Program-made: the position numbers and the translations under genes | The notes under the pieces: generated by a model | Database searches by the model: none | What the model was told of the DNA's origin: nothing | What the model saw: only the letters and a program-made list of their open reading frames with translations | In this document: positions 1-12,255 of the stretch, in pieces | How positions within the stretch are numbered: position 1 is the stretch's first letter | How the letters are laid out: each line of letters opens with the position of its first letter | Assembly: GCA_026874595.1 (NCBI GenBank) | Contig: CM049306.1 | Span: 75,827,642 to 75,891,641 of the forward strand | Length of the DNA: 64,000 nucleotides | Source of the DNA: Sipunculus nudus | Taxonomy: Eukaryota > Annelida > Sipuncula > Golfingiida > Sipunculidae | Direction: 5' to 3'

Positions 1-140
1 GGTAACCTGCGATGGACTAGTGTCCCATCCAGGAGGAGTTTAACTCCTAAGTCGCTTCACGCTACCGAAACCGGGATTATCTCCGGCCTGATGAGCCATT
101 ATGCTCAGGTGTAAAAGCCCAGCAGACTTTACCTGTTTTT
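1..140 (+). repeat. SINE-like repeat fragment, cut by the window edge
   Basis: The sequence GCGATGGACTAGTGTCCCAT followed by a block around GTCGCTTCACGCTACCGAAA and CCGGCCTGATGAGCC resembles the conserved body of short interspersed elements that I recall from mollusc genomes. It has no ORF. The family assignment is from memory of the motif, not from a search, and the 5' end is outside the window. Confidence 0.4.
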
Positions 141-603
141 GTTTATCATCTGACAGCTGACATGTATAGCCATGCGTCTGAATATCATTAGTCAAACATA
201 GACATCTTTAATGAGCACTCGTCTGAGTATATATTATTACCTATTTTAATTTACTTAAAAGTTTGCAATTAAAATATAAATCAACAAACTGAAACACCTG
301 GAAAAATACCTGTAAATTTAGATTACTTTAAAATAATCAACTGCACCCTTGCCTATACCATTAATTTGCTTCATATATGCTTGATAGTAAAGAACAATTT
401 TATAAATTTTTTTTTTATTATTAAGATTGTAATGAAAAACACCCAAAGGTGACTGCATGTTGTCATTTGGAATACATTTTTGGCCATCCATACAAGATCC
501 ATACATCATCTGTAATTGCAAGGTAATTCCCTGTTACTAATTAACCATAAATTCCTTTTCCATTAGTTTTTCTTGAAATTGCTATTGTAAACCAATAATT
601 TAT
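141..603. other. AT-rich DNA, no gene seen
   Basis: AT-rich sequence. Neither strand holds an ORF with recognisable content. The 67-codon minus-strand ORF around 318-521 looks like chance. Confidence 0.5.
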
Positions 604-639
604 TCAATTATTGTTTATTGTTATATTTTTGGCCAAAAC

Positions 640-950
640 AAATACTGGAGTAGGGGGGTTGGACACCTTGAGGTTCACAACTATGAAGAGATTAACAACA
701 ATGGTTTTCATAGTGGGAAATTTTAAAGTGTAACAATATGTTTTTACTGGAAAACGAAGGTTTTTCCTTAATTTCTCAAAGAAACTAAGTCGCAGTGACC
801 AAGTTTCATGTTTGGTAGAACTTACTGACATCTAACTCTGTGTCAATTTTGGATTCAAAGGTCTAACAGTTTTAAAGCGTGCCCTGTTAACAGACGTTTG
901 TCCATCAACAGACAAAGGACCGTGACTTTAGCTCAGATGACTTAAACTGA
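640..950 (-). repeat. Family A repeat fragment (5' portion)
   Basis: The segment with AAGTGTAACAATATGTTTTT, CCTTAATTTCTCAAAG, GACATCTAAC and TAGCTCAGATGACTT parallels 3530-3790 in the same order. It is therefore a diverged copy of the 5' end of family A, read on the - strand. No TIR or coding capacity is left. Confidence 0.7.
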
Positions 951-1159
951 CACTTCACACAACTGAAAATATTAAAATATCATTGTTTTGTCATGCAAAA
1001 TGCTACTCATCAAAAATAAGGTAATTGTGTATTTTAGCAGGTTTTTGTAAAAGGCTTATTTTGCAATTTTGTGTATTCTAGAATAAGGAGAAATGTTTAC
1101 TTATGTAAGAATAATGCATAAAGTGTTTGATAACCAATATATATCAGATATAATAAGCA

Positions 1160-3792
1160 ACAAGGGACCTATGGGTCACAACGCTCAGCTGTTATATATG
1201 ATAAAAAAATATTATTTAGAAATAAGGCACATGCTGGTTTTGTGTGGTAATAAATATAAGCTGTATTATGAGTTGTTGTTGTTTAGCTTATGTATGATTT
1301 TGATAGTACCTTTGGAGACAGGGAAGAGGATTGATTTCATTTATTTTATTAACAATTGGAGTACTATTGTCACACAGATTTTGACTTGGCCATATAACTT
1401 ATAAGCAGAACATATAATATAAGAGTTTAACTATTTATTAAAAAAAATTACAAATATTGTCCCAAATATAATTTTTATTAAAAATAATAAGAGAATCTTA
1501 TGATTTTTTAAAATGAAATATAACTGATATGATTATTAAAATAATATTAAAGAATAAATTCATGAATGCATTCATGAATACATTTTGAAAGTATTTGCAC
1601 GAGTATTCATATACTTTCATTTTTACCTGAATTCCCATTCTTTATGCAAGAAATTTTATAATGGAGTACATAATCATATTCGTATTTAAATACAATTACA
1701 AAGTATTCGCACCATGTCTGGTATTTATTCAATTTTCACCAAACAATGATGTTGAGAATCCAGAATATACAAAATTCACACATTTAAATAATGATCATAA
1801 GTACCTGGTTTTATGGCTTTTATTTATATTAAAAAATAACTGTAAAAAATTCATTTTGGACTCATTTCACATCAATGTACACACTAGACACAGTAGGAAT
1901 CTAGATTAATATTATCAACTGCATCTTTGTCTATCATTAATTTCCTTCATACGATCCCTAATGATTAGTAATGAATAATATGATTTACTTCTTTATCATT
2001 AAAATTGAACTGAAAAATGCCATAGGTGACTGCATGGTGTTATTTGGAATATGTGACATTCTACCCATTGATACAAGATTCTCATATCATCAGTAACTGC
2101 AAGTTAATTTCCTGTTATTATAAACTAACAAATTCCTTTTCTATTTTTCTTAAATTTGTTATTAAAAACCAATAAAAATTTATTAATTTGTTGTTTATTG
2201 TTATGTTGTTGGTTAAAACTACTAGATGAGTTGGGTTGGACACCTGGATCAACTGTGGCTGGCCATAAGCTGCCTGGATTCCTGTATGCCTCGCCTAAAG
2301 CGTGCATAATTTGATGAAAGGTCAACAAGGTCAACATACAGGTGACTCAAGAGGGGCTGGAGAGAGCCAAAGTCTGACAGGGTCTCATAAAAACATTAAT
2401 TAAAGCTACAATTTTTGGCCAATTTCTTTCAGCTTTCTAAACTAAAAAGCTGAAATCCTTATGTGTGCATGATATGAAAATTATATCAACAGTGCTCACG
2501 GGAAACAAACGTGCCATGGTCACAGTTGGGCAAAATTTAAGGTACTAATTTTATATTTATACTAATAACTTATAAAATTTTAAAAATTCAGAACTAATTT
2601 TGGGTATTCAATTGAATCTTGATTAAATAATGTTACATCCCTGACAAAAAAATCTCTAGCAATGCCCTTGTTAAGGGAGTAAATATATTTCTTGATTTTT
2701 TACAAAGTGCATTATGTTTGGGCCCATAACTTAAAACAATTACGCAATACTGACATCATTCTGGGATGTGCATAGAGAATGAAAAATATGCATATTGTTT
2801 ATGATTAAAGTCAGATCAGTGGTTTTGATATTAGGCAGTCTTGAAGTGTAACAATGGGTTTTTAATGGAAAAATGAAGTTTTTCATTAATATCTCGAAGG
2901 TATTAAGTCCTAGTGACCAAATTCTTGGCATGGTAGGGGATTTTGGAGACATCTAACTGTATGCTGAATTTAAGGAACTTAGAGCTGAAGCTGGGGAGCT
3001 GAGCTTTTGCAAACTGCATAACACTAGCTTGATGTAAACAATATGTTACAAGGTGCTTGAAAACTTGATTAAAATCTACAGTTTTTGATCAACTGGTTTC
3101 AAATTTTTGGTGTTATCAGTCGAAATGCTGACAAAAACATGCTGTGAAAATTAAATCCACAGTACTTACAGGAAAAAAACGTGCCATGGTCAAAGTTGGG
3201 CAAAATTTAAGGTACCAATTTTTTATTTTTATTAATATTTTAAAAAATTTAAAAGATTTTCATCTAATTTTGGGTATACAATTTAATTTTGATTAATTAA
3301 AGTTATATTACTGGAAAAAAGGTCCACAGCTTTAACATTTTTTGTGTTAAGTGATCAAATATCTTTCCTTATTTTTTTCAAAATGCATTATGTTTGGGCC
3401 CAGAACTATTTTAAATTAAATAATACAGACATAATTTCTGGCATGTAGATAGGAACTATATAGAGGAATATTTATGGTAAATATGAGGAAAAACAGATGA
3501 GTGGTTTTGATATTAGGCAGTCCTAAAGTGTGAAAATAGGTTTTTAATAAAAAATTGAGGTTTTTCCTTAATTTCTCAAAGGAACGAAGTCACAAAGACC
3601 CAGTTTTCGGCTTGGTAGGAGATCTTGGGGACATCTAACATTATGCCGAATTTTGGATTCCTAGGTCTTACGGTTTCAAAACGTGCCACATCTACGGACG
3701 GACGAACGGACAGACGGACAGACGGACGGACGACGGACAATGGACCACGACTATAGCTCAGATGACTTATAGTCAGCTGAGCTAAAAATGCT
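1160..3792 (-). mobile_element. Family A element, near full length, non-autonomous
   Basis: Read on the - strand, it starts at 3792 with a TTTTTAGCTCAGCTGACTAT hairpin (AGCTCA pairs with TGAGCT, GACT with AGTC). It ends at 1160 with CAGCTGAGC, a GACCCATAGGTC near-palindrome and CCTTG. The 5' GCTCAGCTGA recurs inverted just inside the 3' end (TCAGCTGAGC in the cleaner copies), an asymmetric terminal inverted repeat. No transposase or reverse transcriptase ORF is visible. A second copy in the same orientation begins at 62493, a 5' part lies inverted at 38281-39660, and a 3' part at 19456-19783. Helentron-type mobilisation is inferred from the ends. Confidence 0.75.
2400..3700 (-). repeat. Internal tandem duplication of about 0.67 kb in family A
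   Basis: The landmarks GTGCCATGGTCA..GTTGGGCA (2511 and 3181), GCATTATGTTTGGGCCCA (about 2709 and 3385), GTGGTTTTGATATTAGGCAG (about 2818 and 3501) and GGGGACATCTAAC-like blocks (about 2940 and 3627) occur twice in the same order. Two diverged units of about 670-680 bp therefore form the 5' half of the element. The inverted copy at 38281-39660 has the same two-unit structure. Confidence 0.8.
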
Positions 3793-5910
3793 CAAATATA
3801 GCATCTTTTCTAGGCGATGTCATCAACGTCATGCATAATGTTATGGCAGACGATGAAAATTTGAGCCACTTAATTTGACTTCTGAGACATTTTGTCTCTC
3901 AAACAACACCACCTTTCATTATATAAACCTTATTTTTTCTAAAATTATACAACACTTGTATATAACAGTAAATTACTTTTGTTTATAAATTGCATTTAAG
4001 ATTGTAAAATAAGCCTCTAAATGAAACCCGCTAAAATGCACAATTACCAAAAATAAACTGACTGTGATATTAACTTGTCAACTGCTCCTGCCAAAACCTG
4101 ACCCCGTTTGTTGGGGTCACGCTGATCACGTGTGTTGTGTTAGGTCTTTTCAAGACTACCGAGGCTGGTTGTTGGTTCTGTCATAGCCATGTTATTGTTA
4201 TTTGTTAAAGTTCATCAATAAATGAGACCTACTGCATTTTTGGCTGTATTTGATGTAAATTTAAAAAAAAAAAATTTATTGTAAGATTGAACTCCTAAAA
4301 TGATTGATTCCTGAGGAATTTTAGGCAAGTGTCCTATAAATATCCATGGTATTTGATATTTGCTGAGTTTACTCGAACTCGAAAGAGAGCAAGATATGCC
4401 AAGAAGACAAGTTATTGTCGTAATAATATTGAACACCATTCAATTTGGGGTTAGTTAATAACAGATGTCATCTAATGCTTTGTGGAACCACACGACTTCT
4501 AATAAATAATCCTATCGCCCAAGCCCATGTTTGTAAATCACCAGAACACTCATAGTCCTAGAATCAATTCCAGCGATTGTGACAGGTCGAGCCTGTGCCA
4601 CTGTCACCTGGTCACTGTGTCAGTGTGTAAAGTTGAGTGAGAACCCGTTTTATTTGTTAAATATTAGGAATATGTAAATAGGCGATGCCAAAGGGAAGCA
4701 AACTGATAACCAGCGCAAAATAAGAAATAAAAATAGCCTTGTTTAGATTAAAAGAAACTCAAATAACTCATATTATTTTCAAAATACCTCATTCGTGTCA
4801 CTTCAGAACTTCGTAATCCCGCCTTATTCCGCCATATGTAAATAATCCAGATAGAGGCTGTCAAAGTTGGGGACGTACCCGTAAATACATTATGGGCTTT
4901 CAGGTGTTCAGTCACTCCCAAGCTAATATGCCTTTTTTTTTTTTTTTGCACAGCGTGTTTGCACTAATATTAAAACTGATAGATATCTGTTCTATATGAA
5001 AATAATTTTATTAATAAAAAGTAAAACTAGTGAAAAAGCATTTGTTAAATCGTAAATATAATCAGCCTGAAAACAATGTATTATATTCTTAGCTTTAAGA
5101 CTCAGGAAAGTACTCAACTGCAAAAAAGAATAATATGGCAAGCTAATTAATGAACATATTTAAAAAATCTGAATAGAATATTTTGTAAGTAAAGCAAATG
5201 ATGCATAAATGTTAACATTTTGATAGATAATTTTATCGAGATCCTTTGGAAATTTGACAGCAATTTTTCCATTATTTTCTCTTCTCAGTAACTTCCCATT
5301 ATTTATATGATTTTGCAGGAACAAAGGAATGATGAGAAATTCGTTATTTATGCATTATAAATATATATATATATAAGTATAATGTAATATTTATCAGCAA
5401 CAAGTGATATTTCCTGGAAACTGATTCAAAATATTATTAATAAAGATAAGTTAATATAAAAATAAAAGAAAATACTCACGCACGTATTTGATTATGTACA
5501 GAGAAATCTAAATCATATACGTTGCGCATCAGCAATTTGTAAATGAATATTTCGTATATATTATTAATCGTTATTAAATTTCGTATAGTTAAATAGACAT
5601 ATAAATGAACACAAAATTTATTTATAAAATTATCTTACATATTTTATGTCGTTTAACATTGAAAAAAATATGTCTTAGGAAGTAATAATGATAGCGATTG
5701 AAGATAATTATAAAAGATCAGTAATTTTAAGTTTTAAATTATGTATGACCCCGCGTGTTCTTATATAAAATCATGAATCGTGGAGGGGTGTGGCAATTAT
5801 TATCTTAAATTAATTCCCGTTTATAAGTCCAAACATTTAAAATATACCTGTTGAATTCATTTGTGGTGGTGAAAGTACAGATCAAAATTCAAATACTGAG
5901 TAGGTAAACA
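3793..5910. other. Intergenic AT-rich DNA, no gene seen
   Basis: No supported coding exon. A short (AT)n run lies near 5358-5376 and a poly-T run near 4932-4948. Base composition is more balanced around 4080-4640, but no promoter motif could be placed with confidence. Confidence 0.5.
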
Positions 5911-6375
5911 CTAAATGGGTAAAATACAATTAAATGCTGTACGTGGTAAGACGTACATAAAGCAACGACATTGATACAATATATACGGTATTGTCCCCTT
6001 GGCACTGATGCGGCCGCTATTTCTGAAGATCGTCAGCAGGTCGGCAGGCCTATGGCTGGTCACATCTAACAGCTCACTGCAGCAGGTACACATATAATTT
6101 TGCTCGATCTTGTTTATGGTAATCACAAGGACACAAGAAATCATATTGCGTAATGGTTTAGTCTGTTGCATTGGTGATTCAGTGAAAGGAATATAAGTAA
6201 CACGATTCCCTGGTCCCGTTAACGGCGTTATATTGCGATCTGTATCGGCTGTCTTGCTTCCGCCGCAAGCACCACTCAGGTTCGGAGATATTGTGGTGAA
6301 GCAGTTCATTGCGTGCCGTGGAGTGGGGCATTTAGTGCCCACTGTCTGGAATTGACCAGATTGCTTTATTATCAT
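5911..6375 (-). CDS. Hypothetical 154-aa ORF, unrecognised
   Basis: This is an uninterrupted 154-codon minus-strand ORF from ATG to TAG in locally GC-richer DNA, which is unusual for this AT-rich region. Visible features are an N-terminal part rich in Ser, Thr, Pro and Gly with two Cys (TKCPTPRHAMNC, then GACGGSK), a hydrophobic run MISCVLVITINK near the middle, a CTCC motif and a basic C-terminal part. No family is recognised and no signal peptide is obvious. It could be a last exon or retrogene remnant, because a hydrophobic stretch of only about 11 residues does not argue for a membrane protein. It could also be chance: there is no splice or homology support and no neighbouring exon was found. 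Confidence 0.3.
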   Translation of the reverse strand: MIIKQSGQFQTVGTKCPTPRHAMNCFTTISPNLSGACGGSKTADTDRNITPLTGPGNRVTYIPFTESPMQQTKPLRNMISCVLVITINKIEQNYMCTCCSELLDVTSHRPADLLTIFRNSGRISAKGTIPYILYQCRCFMYVLPRTAFNCILPI

Positions 6376-7067
6376 AATTTAAGCCCCAGCCAAACCAGAT
6401 TTATCATGTTTATAAGGATTTAACGGCCTGTGCTTATATGCAGGTGTTAATTTAGTGCAATGTAACATGTTCTGCACAGTATATTATTATTATACTTTGA
6501 GACTTTGTGTTATGTTATATACAACTACAAGTTATAACAACTGAACTGTTTATGACCATTAAAGACTTTTCCCAAACAAAATGAGGCAGGTTTAAAGATA
6601 CTGCTTTGAAAACAATCATTTTCAGGGTAACTTTTTGGAGATACTAATTTATAAAAGAGAAGTTGCTATATTTTTTGTTTTAATTCAACATGCTTTATAG
6701 GTGATAAGGTCCCTTCAACATTACAATTTGTGTAATTACACATCACAAAATTGTTAAAAACCCAACTCGTACAGGTCTCTCTTCTGTCAGATACCATCAC
6801 AAGTGGATGCAAATAACACAAGAAGTCTATCAATATCAGATTCAGTTTTAAACTATCATGTCAACTGGTGGTTGATAACATCAAGCAGCTAAATTTTCCT
6901 ACAACAGGCACTCATGGGACCTAAGTTGTGCACATTTATTTTGCCACTTATACAGGTTTGCCCATGTGTGAGAGGTTAGTAAGCTTCACGTCTACTTCTC
7001 ATTGGACCATCTAATGTACATGTCCATAGAAGAAGTTTGAAGTCATCTGTACAACAGTCAAGCTTAT
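6376..7067. other. Unannotated DNA
   Basis: No exon, RNA gene or clear repeat identified. The sequence is AT-rich with short homopolymer runs. Confidence 0.5.
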
Positions 7068-7992
7068 TGTAACCACCAAAACAGAGTTTTGCGGTCTACC
7101 ATGTTTTTGACCGGGTTCCGCCGCTGCCATGTTTGTTTTCTGCGGACTCCTCTGAGACCATGACAGATTTTTTTCCAAAATTTGACCCCATTATCAGGTC
7201 ACATGTGAACGGGTGCTAACCATTTTGCGTTGACCTCTAACTTTTCCTGTCTGCAGTGTGTCCATCTGTGCATCTGTTTTCACACATTAATCCACATATC
7301 TTTGGACTTGTTTGACCAATCAGGCTGAAATTTTGCACCAGTGTAGCTCTTTGTTAGCTTAATATCATTAAAAAAAACTGGTGGCGCTACCTGCAACCAT
7401 TTTTGCACAGCGTCCGTCTGTTTGTCTGCCTTTAGTTTAAATCACTCATATCTCTGCAGTGATTGGACTTATCCACCTGAAATTTTACATGTTTATACAT
7501 CCTTGATAGCTTTCTCGAATTTATGACAGGTGGTGCCATCTACATTCACGTTCATGCTACAGACATCCATGCTAATATCTCAGGACTGGTTTGACATATC
7601 CTCCAGAAATTTTGCATGTGTATAGATCCCACATAGCTCTTCATCATACGCAAAACTGGTGGCGCCTACAGCTTATACAAATTTGGTGGCCCAACTTACA
7701 ACCATTTTAGCATGGTGTCCATCTGTTCATCTGCCTAGGGTAAAATCACTCATATCTCAGCAGTGTTTTGACCTTCCCACCTGAAATTTTGCATTTATAT
7801 GCATCTTGGATAGCTTTCTCCTTCATGAACAGGTGGCACCACCTGCAATCATATTCACATGGCTGACATCCATGCTAATATGCAACACATCTCACTCTAA
7901 TTTCCCCTTGCCATTCAATCCAAGCCTCACTTCACCCGTCCCACTCTGATTTCAGCTGATACACAGTCGTTTGTTGGCTACCTGTATTATAG
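7068..7992 (+). mobile_element. Family H element, diverged, near full length
   Basis: The left end TGTAACCACCAAAACAGAG followed by TTTTGCGGTCTACCATG is a decayed form of the family H terminal hairpin. The core holds several units of about 160 bp with CACTCATATCTC and GGTGGCGCC-like boxes. The right end has decayed copies of the inverted GGCGGATACA and of the GTAGTCG hairpin (7961-7980), then CTGTATTATAG. No ORF of its own. Compare the better copies at 29951-30807 and 46467-47644. Confidence 0.7.
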
Positions 7993-8261
7993 TTGTTAGT
8001 ACTGTTTGCTTGGTTGTCTGATCATTTAGATATTTGAAAACCTAACAGTATGTCAAATTTACTCTAATAAATTCAGCATTCAGCACAATTTATTCAAAAG
8101 TCCTAGGTGAAGTGTGTTTTTCATGAATTTTTTTTATGCACCCAGTTTGTAAATCTTTAAAGGGGCCATATGAAGCTTGACCATCAGCCAGTTGTTTCTG
8201 ACATAAGTCACCTTTATGGACTAGAAAAGTTTTTTTGGTCTGCTCATCTTGCAAATATATT

Positions 8262-8640
8262 TTTAGCTGAGCTGACGGATTGAGCTATAAAGATCACACT
8301 TTGTCTATCTGTCTGTCCATCTGTCTATGCGTCTGGTAACAGGACACAAATCATAACCGTTGGACATGGAATCTTCTAACTTAAAATCCTTGTAAAATCC
8401 CCTTGGATACCTGAATTAAGGTCACTGCAACATATATTCTCTGAGTTTGGGACCTTTTTGTGCACCCCAGAATAATTAAAATTTTATACAAAAGCTCCAG
8501 TATCTGAATAACTAATTACTTGATTGCCATGATTCTTGTATGTTAATTAATCATGACTTGTCTTTAACAGTATGTGAAGACTGGTGGCTCCACCGGTATA
8601 TTTACTATTTTTCTTGTATTTTTTCTCTTTTTTTTTTTGA
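8262..8640 (+). repeat. Family A 5' fragment
   Basis: It begins TTTTAGCTGAGCTGACGGAT, then has the GATCACAC..TTGTC..TCTGTC tract, TCATAACCGTTGGAC, TCTTCTAACTT and TATACAAAAGCTCCAGTATC. This is the same order as at 19784, 20158 and 44744. Truncated on the right. Confidence 0.65.
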
Positions 8641-9483
8641 GGGTGTCTACGCTCTTAAAAAACCAAGGATTCGTTAGGAGAGACGCATGTCAACACTGGG
8701 GTCAGGCATTTTTTTATTTTTTCCGCCATTAGGAGAGAGGACTACTAAAATGGTCCGCGTCTGTCAGTCCCTCGGTCCTTTCGTCAGTCTGTCTTTCATT
8801 CCGTCAGTCCGTTCTGCACCATCACTGATGCCACACATTCTTAGTTAAACATATGGCCGGGGACCATTGTTGCCGTTGGTCCTTTTTGTATTTTTAGCGA
8901 ACCTGTGAGCTTATGCGATGGTGTGGCGTCGTCTGTACATTAACCTATACTATCTTGAAAACGGCAAGAATTAGCATCATTAAATTTTATGCATAAAATT
9001 AGTCATCTAAAAAACTCTATCGGATTTTGCTTATTTTTTGGCTAACTGCATTTTCTTAGATTTTATAGGGGAAAAGCTAAAAAAGCTTAAAAAATCTTCT
9101 TCTCCGAATCTGTTCAGCCAAATTGTCCAATATTTTACAGAAATGATTTCTGGAACAATCTCTTTCAAGTTTGTTCGAATGGTTTAAGTTGGGGGATTTT
9201 TGGCCGAGTTACAGGAAGTTGAACTTAGTCATCTGTCCAAAAAAGTATACTACAATTACAATCTCAGAAATGGCTTGAGCTATCATCACCAAATTTTATG
9301 CCAATGTTGGTCACATGAGTCATATCTGAAATTGAGGTATTGGTGGCGCCACCTGCATCGGCCTTTTTTGTACAGGGGTCATCAGTGCCCGTATCAAACT
9401 GAAGTCTATAAATAACTTCTTCTCTGACGCGATATGGCCAAATTGTTTAATATCGCACAGAAATGATCCTAGGGTAGTGCTTT

Positions 9484-10080
9484 CTGAAGTTTGTTCAAAT
9501 GCTCTCAGTTCAGTGACTTTTGGCTAAGTTATGGGAAGCTGAATTTAGTCATATGACATAGCAGCCCATTTTAGCTAAGTGGCTAAAAAAATCTTCTTCT
9601 CAAAAACCACTTGGCCAAATTCTTAAATCTCACACATTAATTATCCTTAGATGTTGATAATTCAAGTTTGTTCAAATGGTCTCAGTTCAGTGACTTTTGG
9701 CTGAATTATGGGAAGCTGAATTTAGTCATATGCCGTAACAGCCCATTTTAGCTAAGTGGCTACAAAAATCTTCTTCTCAAAAACCACTGAGCCAAATTTT
9801 TAAATCTCACACATTAATTATTCTTAGATGTTGATAATTCAAGTTTGTTCAAATGGTCTCAGTTCAGTGACTTTTGGCTGAGTTATGGGAAGCTGAATTT
9901 AGTCATATGCCATAACAGCCCACTTTAGCTAAGTGGCTACAAAAATCTTCTTCTCAAAAACCACTGGGCCAAATTCTTAAATCTCACACATTTATTATCC
10001 TTAGATGTTGATAATTCAAGTTTGTTCAAATGGTTTTGGTTCAATGATTTTTGGCTGAATTATGGGAAGCTAAACTTTGC
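9484..10080 (+). repeat. Tandem repeat, about 177-bp unit, roughly 3.5 copies
   Basis: CTCAGTTCAGTGACTTTTGG and its variants recur at 9503, 9681, 9858 and about 10035, giving spacings of 177-178 bp. Each unit also carries AAGTTTGTTCAAATGG, AAGCTGAATTTAGTCATATG and AATCTTCTTCTCAAAAACCA. The same array is inverted at about 57380-57960. Confidence 0.9.
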
Positions 10081-10848
10081 CATTTTGCTGTATTTTCCCA
10101 TAAGAGTTATAAACCTACAAAACGTTTTTTGACTGATGATACTGAGGCCAGCTTGTTTAATATTTTGCAAGAATAATTCCCTGAATAATTCTTATCATAA
10201 TTGTCTTTATGGTTCCAAAGAATGAATTTTGGCTGATTTATAAAGATTGAATTGAGTCATTTTACCATACATGTTAGCTGTGTGAAGCAGATACACATAG
10301 CCTAGCACCAGTTTATCAGCATCTATTACATCATGCCTCTAGACATTTAGATTTCAGGTTATCTATGGAAAATATTGACAAGAATGTTTTTCAAAAGCTT
10401 TTAAAAATGTAGATTTATGATATTAGATATCATTTGTACACTAACTCATTATTTCTCAGGAATAGCAGGAGCTACCATCCCCAAATTTTATGCAATTATC
10501 TGTCACAAAATAAATGTTGATGGATTCAGCTTATTTTTGCTATCTGTATTTACTTAGATTTAACAGGGAAAAAGCTGAAAAAAACTTTAAAAGTCCTCTT
10601 CTTGTAAACATTCCAGCCAAATTGTTCAATATTCTACAGAAATGATCCCAGAGGCGAGCCTTCTCAAGTTTGTTCAAATGGTTTGTGTTGGATAAATTTT
10701 AGCAGAGTTACATAACAGGCCAAGATTGTGTATGTTTCTTGAATAGGTTGAGAAACTGCCAACTGTTTCAGATTTGGCAACAGATCAAGAATTCATTCAG
10801 TGCAGCCAAATATAGGTCAACAGTTCAATCAGTGCAGCCAAGCACAAG

Positions 10849-10960
10849 GCATGTGATCACCTCATGGGCAGCATGTGATCCTCTCATGGGTAGCATGTGA
10901 TCACCTCATGAGTATCATGTGATCACCTCATGGGTGTCATGTGATCACCTCATGGGTGTC
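10849..10960 (+). repeat. 22-bp tandem array, 5 copies
   Basis: Five copies of a 22-bp unit with the core CATGTGATCACCTCATGGG lie head to tail. The core contains the 8-bp palindrome GTGATCAC. The inverted family G copy has a shorter version at about 56522-56600, so the copy number varies between elements. Confidence 0.85.
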
Positions 10961-11689
10961 ATGCCCCTCAGGGCTGCATATGGAGCCAATCTGTGAGCTT
11001 ATGCAATTGTGTGGCTACTATTTCAGATTTGGCAATAGGCAAAAAGGTCAGCCTGGATTTATTTATAGCTTTGGCAGACTGCCAACTGTGTCAGATTATG
11101 CAACAGGTCAAGAGTTCACTCAGTGCAGCCAAATACAGGTCAAAAGTTCACTCAGTCTAGCCAGGTGCAGGTCAAGAGTTCACTAAGTGCAGTAGCCTGA
11201 GCCAGTAATTTGTCACAGTACACTCGGGGCAACAGCCTTTCTCACCTAAACCTGGTCATCCCCATGCATCAGACTCAAGGTAAGTTTGATGTATTGGCCT
11301 GATATTCTGACCTGTCTATGTGTCTTTAATGGCTTTCTCTTTCACAAGACAGGTGTCGCCATCTACAATGACTTTTGCAAAGTGTATGTGCCTGCTTAAT
11401 TCTACGGAGGAATTTGATATATCAGCCTGAAATTGGGCATATTTATACATGTCAAATAGCTTTGTCGTATACAAGACTGGTGGTGCCACCTACAATAATT
11501 TTTGTGTTGTGTGCACCCATGCCAGAATTTCAGCAGTGATGTTTATGTATTGTTTCTTGTTCAAAATGTTTAGTACTTGCATTGTTCATACATATGAAAA
11601 GTAGTGGTTCAGCATTGAAGTGTTATACCTGGTGTATATCCATATGCACAGGTTCGCATTAGGCCTGTAGGCCTTGTTAAATAATAAGT

Positions 11690-12219
11690 TGGGCATTTTC
11701 CAACATTGGTTATGGACGTTAAAAGATCGATCTACTAGATCTATCAACTGTGGCTCCCTTTAAATTTTTCTCATGCAATGTTCTAGCTGTCCTTTGGCTT
11801 GGACATCTTGCTTGTGAACATGATTAAGCGTTAAAATGAAAGGCAAGCCTTTTTCACCAGTCTTTAACAAAGAAATAAAAATCATTTATTCTGTTAAACA
11901 AAACTTCAAAATATTATCGTTCAAATAAAAAATAATAAACAGTGTCTGAATATACATACATAATAGCATTCTTTTATGGTGGGCAGTGGAAATTTACTAC
12001 CACATCATAAATAACATGTATGGGGGATTGAGATTTTGGCTGTATGTGTCAGTTGGAATTCTCAATGGGGAAACTTTAGTAAACTGACCATGTTTAATAC
12101 CTATAGCATCGTCTTATGGAAGATTTATTATCGATTACAAATGTATAAATTACCAAATATGTAAAAGAAAATGCAAAAATATGCGAACTTTTAAAAGATA
12201 TGCATTTTATATTTCAGAC

Positions 12220-12255
<36 letters not shown>

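Larger units (their letters stand above)
8896..11680 (+). mobile_element. Family G element, near full length, non-autonomous
   Basis: The left end has GCGAACCTGTG at 8897-8907. The exact reverse complement CACAGGTTCGC lies at 11647-11657, close to the right end, followed by the palindrome AGGCCTGTAGGCCT at 11661-11674 and TGTTA. An asymmetric inverted repeat plus 3' hairpin is the layout of Helentron-type non-autonomous elements. The interior carries four tandem units of about 177 bp, a 22-bp tandem array and, near 11290-11500, units resembling the family H core. No long ORF. An inverted, similar copy lies at 56069-58556. Confidence 0.75.

Noticed and set aside
1093-1404. ORF of 103 codons whose last 77 codons are also open in the copy at 19534-19767 (-)
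   Set aside because: Both lie in family A repeats. Where the copies differ, most changes alter the amino acid, and the third copy at 62.5 kb has frame-breaking indels, so there is no sign of protein selection.
9484-10080. CRISPR-like array
   Set aside because: The repeat units are contiguous, about 177 bp long, with no unique spacers, and the context is eukaryotic.
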